A stretch of DNA of 64,000 nucleotides, taken from assembly GCF_021233435.1 (NCBI RefSeq), contig NZ_CP089468.1, positions 1,550,001-1,614,000 on the forward strand, in the 5' to 3' direction. The notes beneath the pieces are model-generated. The model was given only the letters and a program-made list of their open reading frames with translations, was not told the DNA's origin and did not search any database. The position numbers and the translations under genes are program-made. This DNA comes from Halobacterium noricense. GTDB lineage: Archaea > Halobacteriota > Halobacteria > Halobacteriales > Halobacteriaceae. Positions 17,246-25,160 of the stretch are shown here, piece after piece; position 1 is the first letter of the stretch, and each line of letters begins with the position of its first letter.

Positions 17246-19198
17246 ATGGCATCACAGCAGCCTGTCGAACGTGACGTGCGTGTTCACGCTCAAAACGTCG
17301 GCGGCATCGACGAGGCCGAAGTCTCGCTCCCCCCGGGCGTGACCGTGCTCACCGGCCGGAACGCCACCAACCGAACGTCGTTCCTGCAAGCGATTATGGC
17401 GGGCCTGGGGAGCGAGCGCGCCTCGCTGAAAGGCGACGCCGACGAGGGCGAAGTCGAACTCCAAGTTGGCGACGAAACCTACACCCGCACACTCACCCGA
17501 AGCGGCGACACCGTCGTCTACGGCGGCGACCCCTACCTCGACGACCCCCTCCTCGCCGACCAGTTCGCGTTCCTCCTCGAAAACACCGAAGTCCGGCGCG
17601 CCGTCGCGCGCGGCGACGACCTCCGGGAAATCATCATGGACCCGGTCGACACCGAGGAAATCGAGTCCCAGATTCGCCAACTCGAAAACGAGAAACGCGA
17701 CCTCGACAATCAGATCAAGGAGCTCGAGCGAATCGAGCACGAGCTCCCGGAACTCGAAGCCGAAAAACAAACCCTCGAAGACGACCTCGAGGCCGCCCGC
17801 GAGGAGCTCGCCGAGGTCGAAGCCGAAATCGAGGAAAAAGACGTTAGCCTCGAACAGAGCCGCTCCCAGAAGGAGGCCATCGAGGACGCCTTCGAGGCGC
17901 TGCGGGACGCCCAATCCGACCTCGAAGACGTCGAGTTCGAACTCGAAACCGAACAGCAGACCCTCGAAGACCTCCGCGACGAGCGCGACCAGCTCGAAGC
18001 CGAACTCGACGACGTCGACGAGCACGACGAGAACCCGGACCGGCTTGCCGGCCGCATCGACGAACTCCGCGAGCGCAAGCGCGCACTCGACGACACGATT
18101 AGCCAGCTCGGCAGCGTCATCAGCTTCAACGAGGAAATGCTTGAGGGCGAAGGCCTGGACCTCGACGAGTTCGGTGACGACACCGACACCGATGCCGACC
18201 CGACCCAACAGCTCCTCGGCGAGGCCGAGGACGTCGTCTGCTGGACGTGTGGCTCCGAGGTCGAGCGCGACCACATCGAGGGGACTGTCGACCACCTCCG
18301 CGACCTCCGTGCGGAGAAACTCGACGAGCGCAGCGACCTCGACAACCAGATCGACGAGCTCTCGTCGACCCGCTCGGAGATTCAGCGACAGCAGCGCGAG
18401 CGCGAGCGCACGGAACGACGCCTCTCGGAGGTCGAGAACGAAATCGAGGCCACCGAGCAGCGCATCGACTCCCTCGAGGACTCCCTCGAAGAGCAGCGCG
18501 AAGAAGTCCAGCGTCTCGAAGCCGAGACCGAGGACGCCGGTACGGGCGGCGACTACGACGAAGTGCTGGAACTCCACCGCAAGTCCAACGAAGTCGAACT
18601 CCGCGTCGAGCGCCTGGAGAGCGACCTCGAGGACGTCGAAGCCGATATCAAAGAGCACGAGGAGACGCTCGGCGAGCGCGACGAACTGGCCGAGCGCCGC
18701 GACGAAATCGACGACGAACTCACCGACCTCCGGACGAAAGTCGACCGCATCGAGGCCGAAGCCGTCGAGGAGTTCAACGACCACATGGAGTCCGTGCTCG
18801 CAGTGCTGGAGTACGACAACATCGAACGCATCTGGGTGGAACGCCGCGAGCGCGAGGTTCGCGAGGGCCGCCGCAAGGTCGAGAAGACCACCTTCGACCT
18901 CCACATCATCCGCGCGACTGACGACGGCACGTCCTACCGGGACACCATCGACCACCTCTCCGAAAGCGAGCGCGAAGTGACCGGACTCGTGTTCGCGCTG
19001 GCGGGCTACCTCGTCCACGAAGTGTACGAGGACGTCCCGTTCATGGTGCTGGACTCCCTGGAAGCCATCGACTCTGACCGCATCGCGCGCGTCGTAGAGT
19101 ACTTCAGCGACTACGCTGACTATCTCACCGTCGCCCTGCTCCCCGAGGACGCCCAGGCGCTCGACGACGACTACGCCTACGTCGAGCAGATCGACTGA
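17246..19198 (+). CDS. Archaea-specific SMC-related protein
   Basis: A 650-residue SMC/Rad50-like protein. The N-terminal head has LTGRNATNRTSFLQAI in the Walker A position, but the usual GK[ST] is replaced by NRT. Residues about 130-530 are nearly continuous coiled coil rich in Glu/Arg/Leu, broken by a hook-like CWTCGSEVERD near residue 332. The C-terminal head has DTIDHLSESEREVTGLVFAL (signature-like) and VPFMVLDSLEAID in the Walker B position. This fits the haloarchaeal SMC-related (Sph/ASRP) group. The altered nucleotide-binding motif is typical of that group as I recall it. Adjacency to rdfA suggests a joint role in cell architecture or chromosome organisation. Confidence 0.87.
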   Translation: MASQQPVERDVRVHAQNVGGIDEAEVSLPPGVTVLTGRNATNRTSFLQAIMAGLGSERASLKGDADEGEVELQVGDETYTRTLTRSGDTVVYGGDPYLDDPLLADQFAFLLENTEVRRAVARGDDLREIIMDPVDTEEIESQIRQLENEKRDLDNQIKELERIEHELPELEAEKQTLEDDLEAAREELAEVEAEIEEKDVSLEQSRSQKEAIEDAFEALRDAQSDLEDVEFELETEQQTLEDLRDERDQLEAELDDVDEHDENPDRLAGRIDELRERKRALDDTISQLGSVISFNEEMLEGEGLDLDEFGDDTDTDADPTQQLLGEAEDVVCWTCGSEVERDHIEGTVDHLRDLRAEKLDERSDLDNQIDELSSTRSEIQRQQRERERTERRLSEVENEIEATEQRIDSLEDSLEEQREEVQRLEAETEDAGTGGDYDEVLELHRKSNEVELRVERLESDLEDVEADIKEHEETLGERDELAERRDEIDDELTDLRTKVDRIEAEAVEEFNDHMESVLAVLEYDNIERIWVERREREVREGRRKVEKTTFDLHIIRATDDGTSYRDTIDHLSESEREVTGLVFALAGYLVHEVYEDVPFMVLDSLEAIDSDRIARVVEYFSDYADYLTVALLPEDAQALDDDYAYVEQID

Positions 19199-19694
19199 CG
19201 GTCGCGTCCCCGTTCGACGGCTTTGCTATCAGGACGGTGAATCTGCTGCCGTCGCCCGTTCGAACGTCACTATTTGAACTGGCCAAAGAGATTCGAGAAT
19301 CTGATATTTTTCTTCCCCTATCCGATTTATTATCTTCTCGACTTCGGATTATACCCCCATATTCTAGACGATAGTTCGGGAATGCGGTTGGAGTTGCCGG
19401 CAGAGCAGTATCGTGCGAGAAGACGGTATAACGGACCGTTAAGCCAGTACTTCAACAGTCTTGGTTTCGTCGTGAGTTCGTGATAGCGTTCGATACCGAG
19501 AGCAAGTGAATTCCCCAATATTTACCTGAAATACATCTATAGGCCCTCAAAGCCTCTTTTCTAATTTCTTCTCGGGTGAGAAACCACCCCTCGCCGACAA
19601 ATAACGGAAAGAATTCATAAATTTCAATCTCGGCTCCATACACCATAGAAAAATCAGGAAAAGAGAATATACATAAATCTGGTATTTCTTTTCC
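19199..19694. other. AT-rich gap without a recognisable gene
   Basis: About 500 bp, clearly more AT-rich than the neighbours. Short frames exist on the minus strand (64 residues at 19452-19646, 62 residues at 19330-19518), but neither shows a known motif or good codon bias. It may hold decayed foreign DNA. Confidence 0.5.
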
Positions 19695-20381
19695 TTAAGA
19701 CTGCCCGTCGGGCCGTGCGAACAACGCGAGCGCCATCAGCACGGACCCGGCGACGATAGTGGCGCTGGACCAGACGAGTAGTTGTCGCGTCGTGCCGGGA
19801 GCAGTGGCGGCGAGGTCGACGAACACTCGGACGTCGAGCGCCACGACGAGCGCCGCGCCCACGACGTCGAAGACGAGGTCGTAGGCAGTATCCTGCCAGC
19901 CGTAGTACACCAGCACGGGGTCGACGTCGTAATGCTCGCCGACGGCGCGCGCGACCAGCTCGCCGAATTCCCAGCACACGCCGGCAACGACGGTGTAGCT
20001 GACAGCGGCGACCGCGACGACAGTAATGGAAACCGAGCTACCGACTGTGACGAGGAGGCCGGCGTACACGAGTGCGGTCAAGAGCGCCGCGGAGAGCGTG
20101 TGGGTCAGGTGATCCCACCACCAAATCGAGTCGTAGGGACCGAGCATCCCGATAGAGTGAATGAGCCCAGCAACTGCCGTCCAGAACGCGAGTTCCGGGG
20201 CGACGAAGCCACGCTGGCCGAACTCGAATCCGGCAGCAGCCGCGACCGCGACCCCGGCGATGCCGAGCGAGACGACGGCGTTGACGGCCGCTGCGACGTT
20301 CCTGCGACGCACGGCGAGCGCGAGCACGAACGCAATCGCGCCGAGCAGTGCGGTCAGGAGGGCTATCGCAACGTTGTTCAT
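19695..20381 (-). CDS. Integral membrane protein of YjdF/DUF2238-like type
   Basis: A 228-residue membrane protein with about seven hydrophobic segments. The central WWWDHLTHTLSAALLTALVY, later CWEFGEL, and WQDTAYDLVFDVVGAALVVA match the pattern of YjdF/DUF2238 proteins (paired histidines in DHLTH, WE in one helix, DT-xx-DL in another). No function is assigned to the family. I start at ATG 20381 (MNNVAIALL) because the upstream extension to 20447 is not hydrophobic and is unlike a signal. It is monocistronic, with no obvious partner. Confidence 0.75.
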   Translation of the reverse strand: MNNVAIALLTALLGAIAFVLALAVRRRNVAAAVNAVVSLGIAGVAVAAAAGFEFGQRGFVAPELAFWTAVAGLIHSIGMLGPYDSIWWWDHLTHTLSAALLTALVYAGLLVTVGSSVSITVVAVAAVSYTVVAGVCWEFGELVARAVGEHYDVDPVLVYYGWQDTAYDLVFDVVGAALVVALDVRVFVDLAATAPGTTRQLLVWSSATIVAGSVLMALALFARPDGQS

Positions 20382-20666
20382 GGAATTCGGAACACCGATG
20401 CGCGGAAGATGGCGACAGTCCGATAAGACTCTTTGGACCGCGTGCATCCACCCGTCGACGCCGCGCGTATATGTGGCTGCGGCACCTCAGACGACGTATC
20501 TTGCACTCGGACTCCGCCAGCCTCCACAAGGCCCCCCGCACTCACGGCAGAAACCGACGCAGTCCTCGTCGCGTTCCTCGTCGACCCCGACGCCCCCGTC
20601 ACGCGACAGGGGACGGTCGGTCGCTGAGAAGGGGCAGCACTACTCGAACGCTGGCGCGTTTGGCGT

Positions 20667-21137
20667 TCAGTTGACGTCGACGATTTCGACGTCGAACTCC
20701 AGCGTCTTGCCGGCGAGTTCGTGGTTGAAATCCACGCGAATCTCCTCCTCGTCGGCGTGAACGATTTCGCCAACCTGGCCGTTCTGGGCTTCCAGATACG
20801 CGCCCTCTTCGGGCGTCTGTCCGCCGAGCATCTCGCGGAGTTCGGCCGTCTCGAAGGACTGGACGTTCTCCTCGTCCCACTCGCCGTACCCCTTCTCGGG
20901 CGGGATTTCGATGGTCGTCGACTCGCCCTGCTCGAGGCCGACGAGGCCTTCTTCCATCCCCTCGATGACTTGCTGTTCGCCGACGTCGAGCGTCAGCGGC
21001 GCGTACTCGCGCTCGCCCTCGGCCTCGGTCAGGCCAGCGTCCTCGGCGACGGCTTCACGCGAGGTGTCGAAGACTGTGCCGTCGTCCATTCGGCCAGTGT
21101 ACTCCAGGGTCACAGAATCGCCGGTAGCGATTGTCAT
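20667..21137 (-). CDS. FKBP-type peptidyl-prolyl isomerase (SlyD-like)
   Basis: A 156-residue FKBP of the SlyD type, catalysing proline cis-trans isomerisation and acting as a chaperone. It starts with DSVTLEYTGRMDDGTVFDTS, and has QQVIEGMEEGLVGLEQGEST (FKBP core), then the insert-in-flap domain with ENVQSFETAEL, and ends in VDFNHELAGKTLEFDVEIVD. There is no histidine-rich metal tail. It is cytoplasmic, without a signal sequence. It lies downstream of the M24-like gene on the same strand with a 52 bp gap, and its own weak TATA-like GATTATC sits upstream. Confidence 0.93.
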   Translation of the reverse strand: MTIATGDSVTLEYTGRMDDGTVFDTSREAVAEDAGLTEAEGEREYAPLTLDVGEQQVIEGMEEGLVGLEQGESTTIEIPPEKGYGEWDEENVQSFETAELREMLGGQTPEEGAYLEAQNGQVGEIVHADEEEIRVDFNHELAGKTLEFDVEIVDVN

Positions 21138-21189
21138 ACTCGAAAAAGTATCGACGCACCGATAATCCCTTTCATCGACGGACGAGTGA

Positions 21190-22275
21190 CTACCGTTCGA
21201 GGACTGCGTGGCGTTCGAGCGTCATCGAGGAGTCGACGGCCGAAACCGTCGTCGTCGGCCAGTCACCCGTGACGGTCAACGGGTCTATCTCCTCGGCCGT
21301 CACGAGGTAGAGGTCTTCGCTCTTCGCGCCCTGCACCGTCGGGTTCCAAGCGTACGCCATCGGCAGCTCGACCGGTTCACGGCTCTCCGGCGTCGCAATC
21401 CACTCGCGGCCGGCGAACCCAGCGGCACCTCCTTGGTGGTGGTGTTCCCACTCGCCGTCCCAGCCGAGCGCCGCATACGCGTCCTGAATCGCCTCGAAGA
21501 CGTCGCCGGCCGTGCCACCCACGCGGCCCACTTCCTGGGTCGCGGCGAGCGCACTGGCTTCCACGCGCATCGCGTCGTGGGTGCGTTCCGTGAGCCACGC
21601 CGGCGCGTCGTCGAACGCGACGGTTCGCGTGCAGCTACTGAACAGGCCGTCGCGGTGAGCAGTGACCGAGACGAGCGCGTAGCCGCCGAGTGGTTCGTCC
21701 TTCGGGGTGTAGTGCCGGTAGGCCTGCGCGCGCTCGCTGCCCCCGACGAGGACCACCGGAGCCGCGAGACCCTGCGATTCGAGTCGGGTCCGTAGCGTCG
21801 TTGCCGCGCCGCGCTCGGTCGTCTCCGGCGAGAGGGAGCGAGCGACCGATTCGACCGCGTCCGCCACGTCGCGAGCGAGGGCGCGGTACGTCTCGATTTG
21901 GTCGGCCGTCAGCGGCTGCCTGAGCGGCGACGCGTCGACGGCTGCGAACCCGTCGACGGGGAAGTCCGCGGCCGCCGGTGTCGGGCTGCCGGCGGCGACG
22001 GCGTCCGCGAGGTCGTCCTCGTACCACTGGTACGTCTGGATTGTAACGTCGTCCGAGAGTTCCTCAGCGCGCAGTCGCGGCGCTTCGATGTTGTTTGTGA
22101 TGACGGTCACCGCGTCGCCATCGTAGCCCACAGCCGCCTCGCCGACGTCCGCCGTTCGGTCGACGATGTTGTCTCCGCCCTCGGTGAGCCACGCGAACGA
22201 GTTCGGTCGCGCGAACCACACTGCTTCGTAGTCGTTCGACGCCAGATACGCGTCGAGACGCTGTTCGACCGTCAT
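21190..22275 (-). CDS. M24-fold peptidase-like protein with altered metal site
   Basis: A 361-residue protein of the pita-bread M24 fold (Xaa-Pro peptidase type). The N-terminal creatinase-like half has NDYEAVWFARPNSFAWLTEG. The C-terminal half has EHHHQGGAAGFAGREWIATP and YAWNPTVQGAKSEDLYLVT. The normal first Asp pair is not visible: the strand reads VSVTAHRDGLFSSCTRTVAF. It belongs to a subgroup in which HQGG, GREW and KSED are conserved but the two-metal site is incomplete, so peptidase activity is doubtful. Start at ATG 22275; no operon partner is evident apart from the FKBP gene behind it. Confidence 0.8.
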   Translation of the reverse strand: MTVEQRLDAYLASNDYEAVWFARPNSFAWLTEGGDNIVDRTADVGEAAVGYDGDAVTVITNNIEAPRLRAEELSDDVTIQTYQWYEDDLADAVAAGSPTPAAADFPVDGFAAVDASPLRQPLTADQIETYRALARDVADAVESVARSLSPETTERGAATTLRTRLESQGLAAPVVLVGGSERAQAYRHYTPKDEPLGGYALVSVTAHRDGLFSSCTRTVAFDDAPAWLTERTHDAMRVEASALAATQEVGRVGGTAGDVFEAIQDAYAALGWDGEWEHHHQGGAAGFAGREWIATPESREPVELPMAYAWNPTVQGAKSEDLYLVTAEEIDPLTVTGDWPTTTVSAVDSSMTLERHAVLER

Positions 22276-22534
22276 CGGCAGTCAGCGCCGTCGTCAGAAC
22301 GTCGACCGTTCGTCGCCACCGTGCAGGTATGCAACGGAATTGAATAGACACCGGACATCAGTTGTCCGTAAGACCGCGCGCATCCTCTTAAATTTGGTCG
22401 GCCGAGGGTTACGCTCACCGCTGTGGTGTCGTTCCACACGACGTTCGTCGTACGAGATGTCTCCGAGTCGTATTGAGCGGTGTTACGACAAGGGAGAGGC
22501 GAGTCGGAGCGGTCGTTTGGGTGGTCAAGGCTTA

Positions 22535-22657
22535 AAATCAGCCGCTTCAACCGTGGTAACGACTACGTCGAGTTTGATTTTCTGGACCGTGAGGCGACAC
22601 CCAAGCCAGCGATGAAATTCGGTATCCAGCTCCATCTCGACTCACCATCACTTTTGG
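22535..22657 (+). pseudogene. Old IS6-type transposase, N-terminal piece
   Basis: Plus-strand reading gives RFNRGNDYVEFDFLDREATP and KPAMKFGIQLHL, the N-terminus of an IS6-type transposase like that at 34990. It stops where GGCACTGTCTAG begins. The C-terminal piece of what looks like the same element is at 24558-24846, so a 1.9 kb pile of younger elements split it. The stretch 22276-22534 before it holds nothing I can identify. Confidence 0.7.
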
Positions 22658-22669
22658 GGCACTGTCTAG
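22658..22669. repeat. Left terminal repeat of a second IS6-type element
   Basis: GGCACTGTCTAG is the exact complement of the right end at 24546-24557. It is all that remains here of the left end of the element whose body lies at 23877-24557. Confidence 0.7.
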
Positions 22670-22670
22670 T

Positions 22671-23366
22671 GGTAGTGTTCAGATAAGCTGATTCCATGCG
22701 AAGCTGAAGGATCTGAGCCAATCGTCGGCGGTGGCTGCGTCGGCGTTGCTGAAACAGTTTGAGAACGATGAGGTTCGTCGTTTTATCTCTCGAAAGACAC
22801 GTTCGACAGCATTCCGATTCCCATGTTTTTCATACTGGAATTGGAGGCCGTGTCGGTTGCAGGCGTCTTTCAGCGTGGGTGCGCCATCAACGAGAAACAC
22901 AGCAGTATCGACGTCGTGTTTCTCGCGGAGTTTGGCGAAAAACGAGCGAGCAATCACGTTCGTACGCGTCGGTTCAAGCTTTGTATGAAGTAATTCGTTC
23001 ATTTCGGGATCGACAGCAGCGTACAGCCAGTACTGCTCGTTATTGAGTCGGATCACGGTTTCGTCAACCGCAATCTGATCCGGACTGGTATCGCTGACCG
23101 GCTGTAGATCAGCTTTCTGCACCCAATCATGAACGGCTTTCCGAGAGCGCTGGACACCGAACTTCTCAAGTTCTTTGACTGTGTTCGAAAGTGAGAGTCC
23201 AGCCAAATGAAGTCGAATACCAAGCCGCATCCGCTCGCTCGGTGTCCGCTCTCGCTCCACAAACTCTAACTCAAGCCAGTCGCTACAGCCGCTGAGGCGA
23301 GTGATTTCAGCCATGGGCGGCAGAAATCACTCTCGCCTCACTTTTCAGCCTTAACTAAACACGACC
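22671..23366 (-). mobile_element. IS6-type insertion sequence, copy 1
   Basis: A 696 bp element with imperfect terminal repeats GGTAGTGTTCAGATAAGC (left) and GGTCGTGTTTAGTTAAGG (right end, minus strand), enclosing an intact transposase. No 8-bp target duplication remains: the left flank is TGTCTAGT and the right is CTGCTCAC, so recombination followed insertion. Confidence 0.85.
22679..23314 (-). CDS. IS6-family transposase
   Basis: A 211-residue DDE transposase, complete. Catalytic residues are the Asp in IAVDETVIRL, the Asp in VFLVDGAPTL and the Glu in NAVERVFREIKRRTSSF. An N-terminal helix-turn-helix around LSNTVKELEKFGVQRSRKAV binds the ends. The stop codon (ATC TGA) lies within the terminal repeat, as is usual for compact IS6 elements. 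It is related to the copy at 34990 but clearly diverged, so the two are not from a recent duplication. Confidence 0.92.
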   Translation of the reverse strand: MAEITRLSGCSDWLELEFVERERTPSERMRLGIRLHLAGLSLSNTVKELEKFGVQRSRKAVHDWVQKADLQPVSDTSPDQIAVDETVIRLNNEQYWLYAAVDPEMNELLHTKLEPTRTNVIARSFFAKLREKHDVDTAVFLVDGAPTLKDACNRHGLQFQYEKHGNRNAVERVFREIKRRTSSFSNCFSNADAATADDWLRSFSFAWNQLI

Positions 23367-23374
23367 CTGCTCAC

Positions 23375-23876
23375 GGTAGTGTTCAGATAAGGATTGGTCT
23401 GACTGCAGCTTCAGCCGTCGAATCAGCCGATTTCCTGGTGGTCGCCGGGAGAGCAACGCTCTCCCGAGGCCTCGGAAATCGGAGATTTCCGGCGGATTGA
23501 AAGGGCGAGGCGCGCGTGGCGGCGAAGCCGCCACGTTTTGCGGCGGTCGGCGTAGCCGACCGCCCACTCAACGAACCCCGGCGTTCGGAAGACGCGACGC
23601 GTCTCTCGTCGCAATTCGCGAGGGCGGCGAACGCTTTGCGTTCGCCTGCTCTCGAAAGAGCGCTGTGCGCTCTTTCGGCGACAGAGAGGGAGCAAGCTCC
23701 CTCAGGCAGCCGGCGGGTATGCCCGTCGGCGACAGCGAGCCGCGGGAGTGTCGTGAGTGCAACGAGCGAGACCACGGGAGACGAGCATAGCGAGTCTCCC
23801 GACGGTCGAGACTGCCGAGGGCGTTCAAAAGGCAACGTCGTCTCCGCTACTTTCGTCTGCTTATCTGAACACTGCC
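23375..23876. mobile_element. Hairpin-array MITE, copy A (502 bp)
   Basis: A non-coding element with ends GGTAGTGTTCAGATAAGG and (reverse) GGCAGTGTTCAGATAAGC. It carries at least eight near-perfect hairpins with 3-4 nt loops, e.g. arms GGCGGTCGGC/GCCGACCGCC, loop GTA (23542-23564), arms GTGGCGGC/GCCGCCAC, loop GAA, and arms GGCGAACGC/GCGTTCGCC, loop TTT. It is in the opposite orientation to the copies at 30959, 31832, 32271 and 57471. Flanks CTGCTCAC and GTGAGCGG are reverse complements rather than direct repeats, apart from one mismatch. Long spurious frames cross it on both strands. Confidence 0.85.
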
Positions 23877-24557
23877 GTGAGCGGACGGCGACGTGACGAG
23901 GCGCTCCGCGTCTCGTTCGCACATCAGAACCGTTGGGTTCTGAGGACGCCCGTCAGGGCGTTCGCCGTCCGCCTTCACGCGACCGGTTGTTCACTCAGAG
24001 AGACAACAACGATTCTCGCGGAATTGGGCGTGGAACGCTCTCACAAGCAGTTTGGCAGTGGGTACATCGGCTGTCTGATAGCGTTCCCGACCCGCCTGAG
24101 GCGCAGCCGAAGCGGGTCGCGGTTGACGAAACTGCTGTCAAAATTAACGGTGAGTAGTCTTGGTTGTACGCTGCAATATACCTCGACACAAAGCTCATTC
24201 TTGACGTTGCGTTGTTCGGACGCCATGGTACCGATCCGGCGGCTGCGTTCCTCGCTGGACTGGTGAAGAAACACGATCTCTCCGACGCAACGTTTCTCGT
24301 CTATCAGTTCGCTACCGGACTGCACTTGGACGATTAGGACTGAACGGTCGGGTTGACTACACCGACCGAAACCTCATCGAAAAATGGTTTCACACACTGA
24401 AAATGCGGCTCGACCGTTTCCATATCTCGTGGGTGGGCAGTCGGCGGAGCGTTCGCCAGTAGCTTGCGTTATTTGCGCATTACTACAACCGCCTCAGACC
24501 GCATCAATCGCTTGGTGATCGAACGCCAGCTGACGAGGTCCTAAACTAGACAGTGCC
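23877..24557 (+). pseudogene. IS6-type transposase, 5' truncated and frameshifted
   Basis: The body of a second IS6-type element (right end CTAGACAGTGCC at 24546-24557). It starts at ERTAT, about 23 codons into the transposase, abutting MITE copy A. It then has a 55-nt hairpin insert (23891-23945), a one-base deletion near 24045 compared with the copy at 58080, a catalytic Asp changed to Tyr (VDQF to VYQF at about 24300), another frameshift just after, and an in-frame TAG where the family has Trp before LALFAHYYN. It cannot make an active enzyme. Confidence 0.88.
23891..23945. repeat. 55-nt insert of two hairpin modules inside the IS6-type gene
   Basis: Compared with the uninterrupted copy at 58080, 55 extra bases sit between the codons for ERTA and P. 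They contain two hairpins: one built on ACGAGGCGC...GCGTCTCGT, one on CAGAACC...GGTTCTG. Both hairpin types occur side by side in the MITEs (57740-57830). The insert is flanked by ACG on both sides and brings a TGA in frame. Confidence 0.8.
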
Positions 24558-24846
24558 AATCAAGCAATCACCGGGACGTATCCTTTCTGAACTTCGCAAG
24601 AACTATGTCGTCGACGACGCGCTGATTGTCGTCGATTCTGTACCGTGACTGCAAATCGCACGTCACTGACACGACCTCCGATTCCAGTACGAACGCTACG
24701 GGTATTGGAACATCGTCAAACATGTTTTTCGAGTGTTAAAATATCAAACCAACCAGTTTACAAACTGTTTTAGCCACGCTGACGCAAACCCCGTCAGAAA
24801 TCACCTGCAAGCATACGCCTTCGCATGGGAACAGCTAATCTGAACA
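24558..24846 (+). pseudogene. Old IS6-type transposase, C-terminal piece
   Basis: Plus-strand frames give LRFQYERYGYWNIVKHVFRV, then FTNCFSHADANPVRNHLQAY and AFAWEQLI, the C-terminal third of an IS6-type transposase like 22679-23314, with in-frame stops. It ends in GCTAATCTGAACACC, a worn terminal repeat. Together with 22535-22657 it frames the nested insertions. Confidence 0.75.
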
Positions 24847-24937
24847 CCAGCGGCGTTCTTCCCAAAAGATTTTGACTAACTATCCAGTACGCTCGCACAC
24901 CAACGGGAATGAACGCCGGTTGATACGATGACCGAAC

Positions 24938-25047
24938 GGGCACTGTCTAGTTGAGTCAGTTTGAGAAGTGAGCAGGTCGTTGAGTAAGTTGGTAAAGATG
25001 CTCGCAGACCTGCTCGCTTCTCAAACTGACTCAACTAGACAGTGCCC
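24938..25047. mobile_element. 110-bp fold-back mini-element
   Basis: Two 41-bp arms (GGGCACTGTCTAGTTGAGTC onwards) are inverted with one mismatch around a 28-bp centre. The left arm plus centre equals the left end of the IS6-type element up to and past its start codon (compare 35650-35747, reverse strand). The right arm is a mirror copy beginning at GACCTGCTC. It codes for nothing, but both ends are proper terminal repeats, so it could be moved in trans. Confidence 0.85.
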
Positions 25048-25160
25048 TTTTAGTGATATTTCCAGGTTGCGTCGAGTCAGGCTACGAATCGTGGTTGAAA
25101 GTGGATCATAGCTAGCTCAAAACAATATCAAAGTTCATCGCGGAAGAGAAGGTTTGTCAG

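Noticed and set aside
17252-19018. 588-residue minus-strand frame
   Set aside because: It is the mirror of the SMC-related coiled-coil gene; high GC at third positions keeps the opposite strand open.
19452-19646. 64-residue minus-strand frame in the AT-rich gap
   Set aside because: No motif, promoter or codon bias; left as unassigned.
20433-20640. Possible small zinc-finger gene (minus strand reads CVGFCRECGGPC)
   Set aside because: No start codon precedes the Cys motif in that frame and the plus-strand alternative has no family features; the evidence is too weak.
23375-23876. Several long open frames on both strands across the MITEs (also at 31000-31500, 31850-32250 and 57500-58050)
   Set aside because: They change between copies, are built from palindrome repeats and have odd composition rich in Arg, Ser and Gly; no domain is visible. 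The sequence is non-coding repeat DNA.
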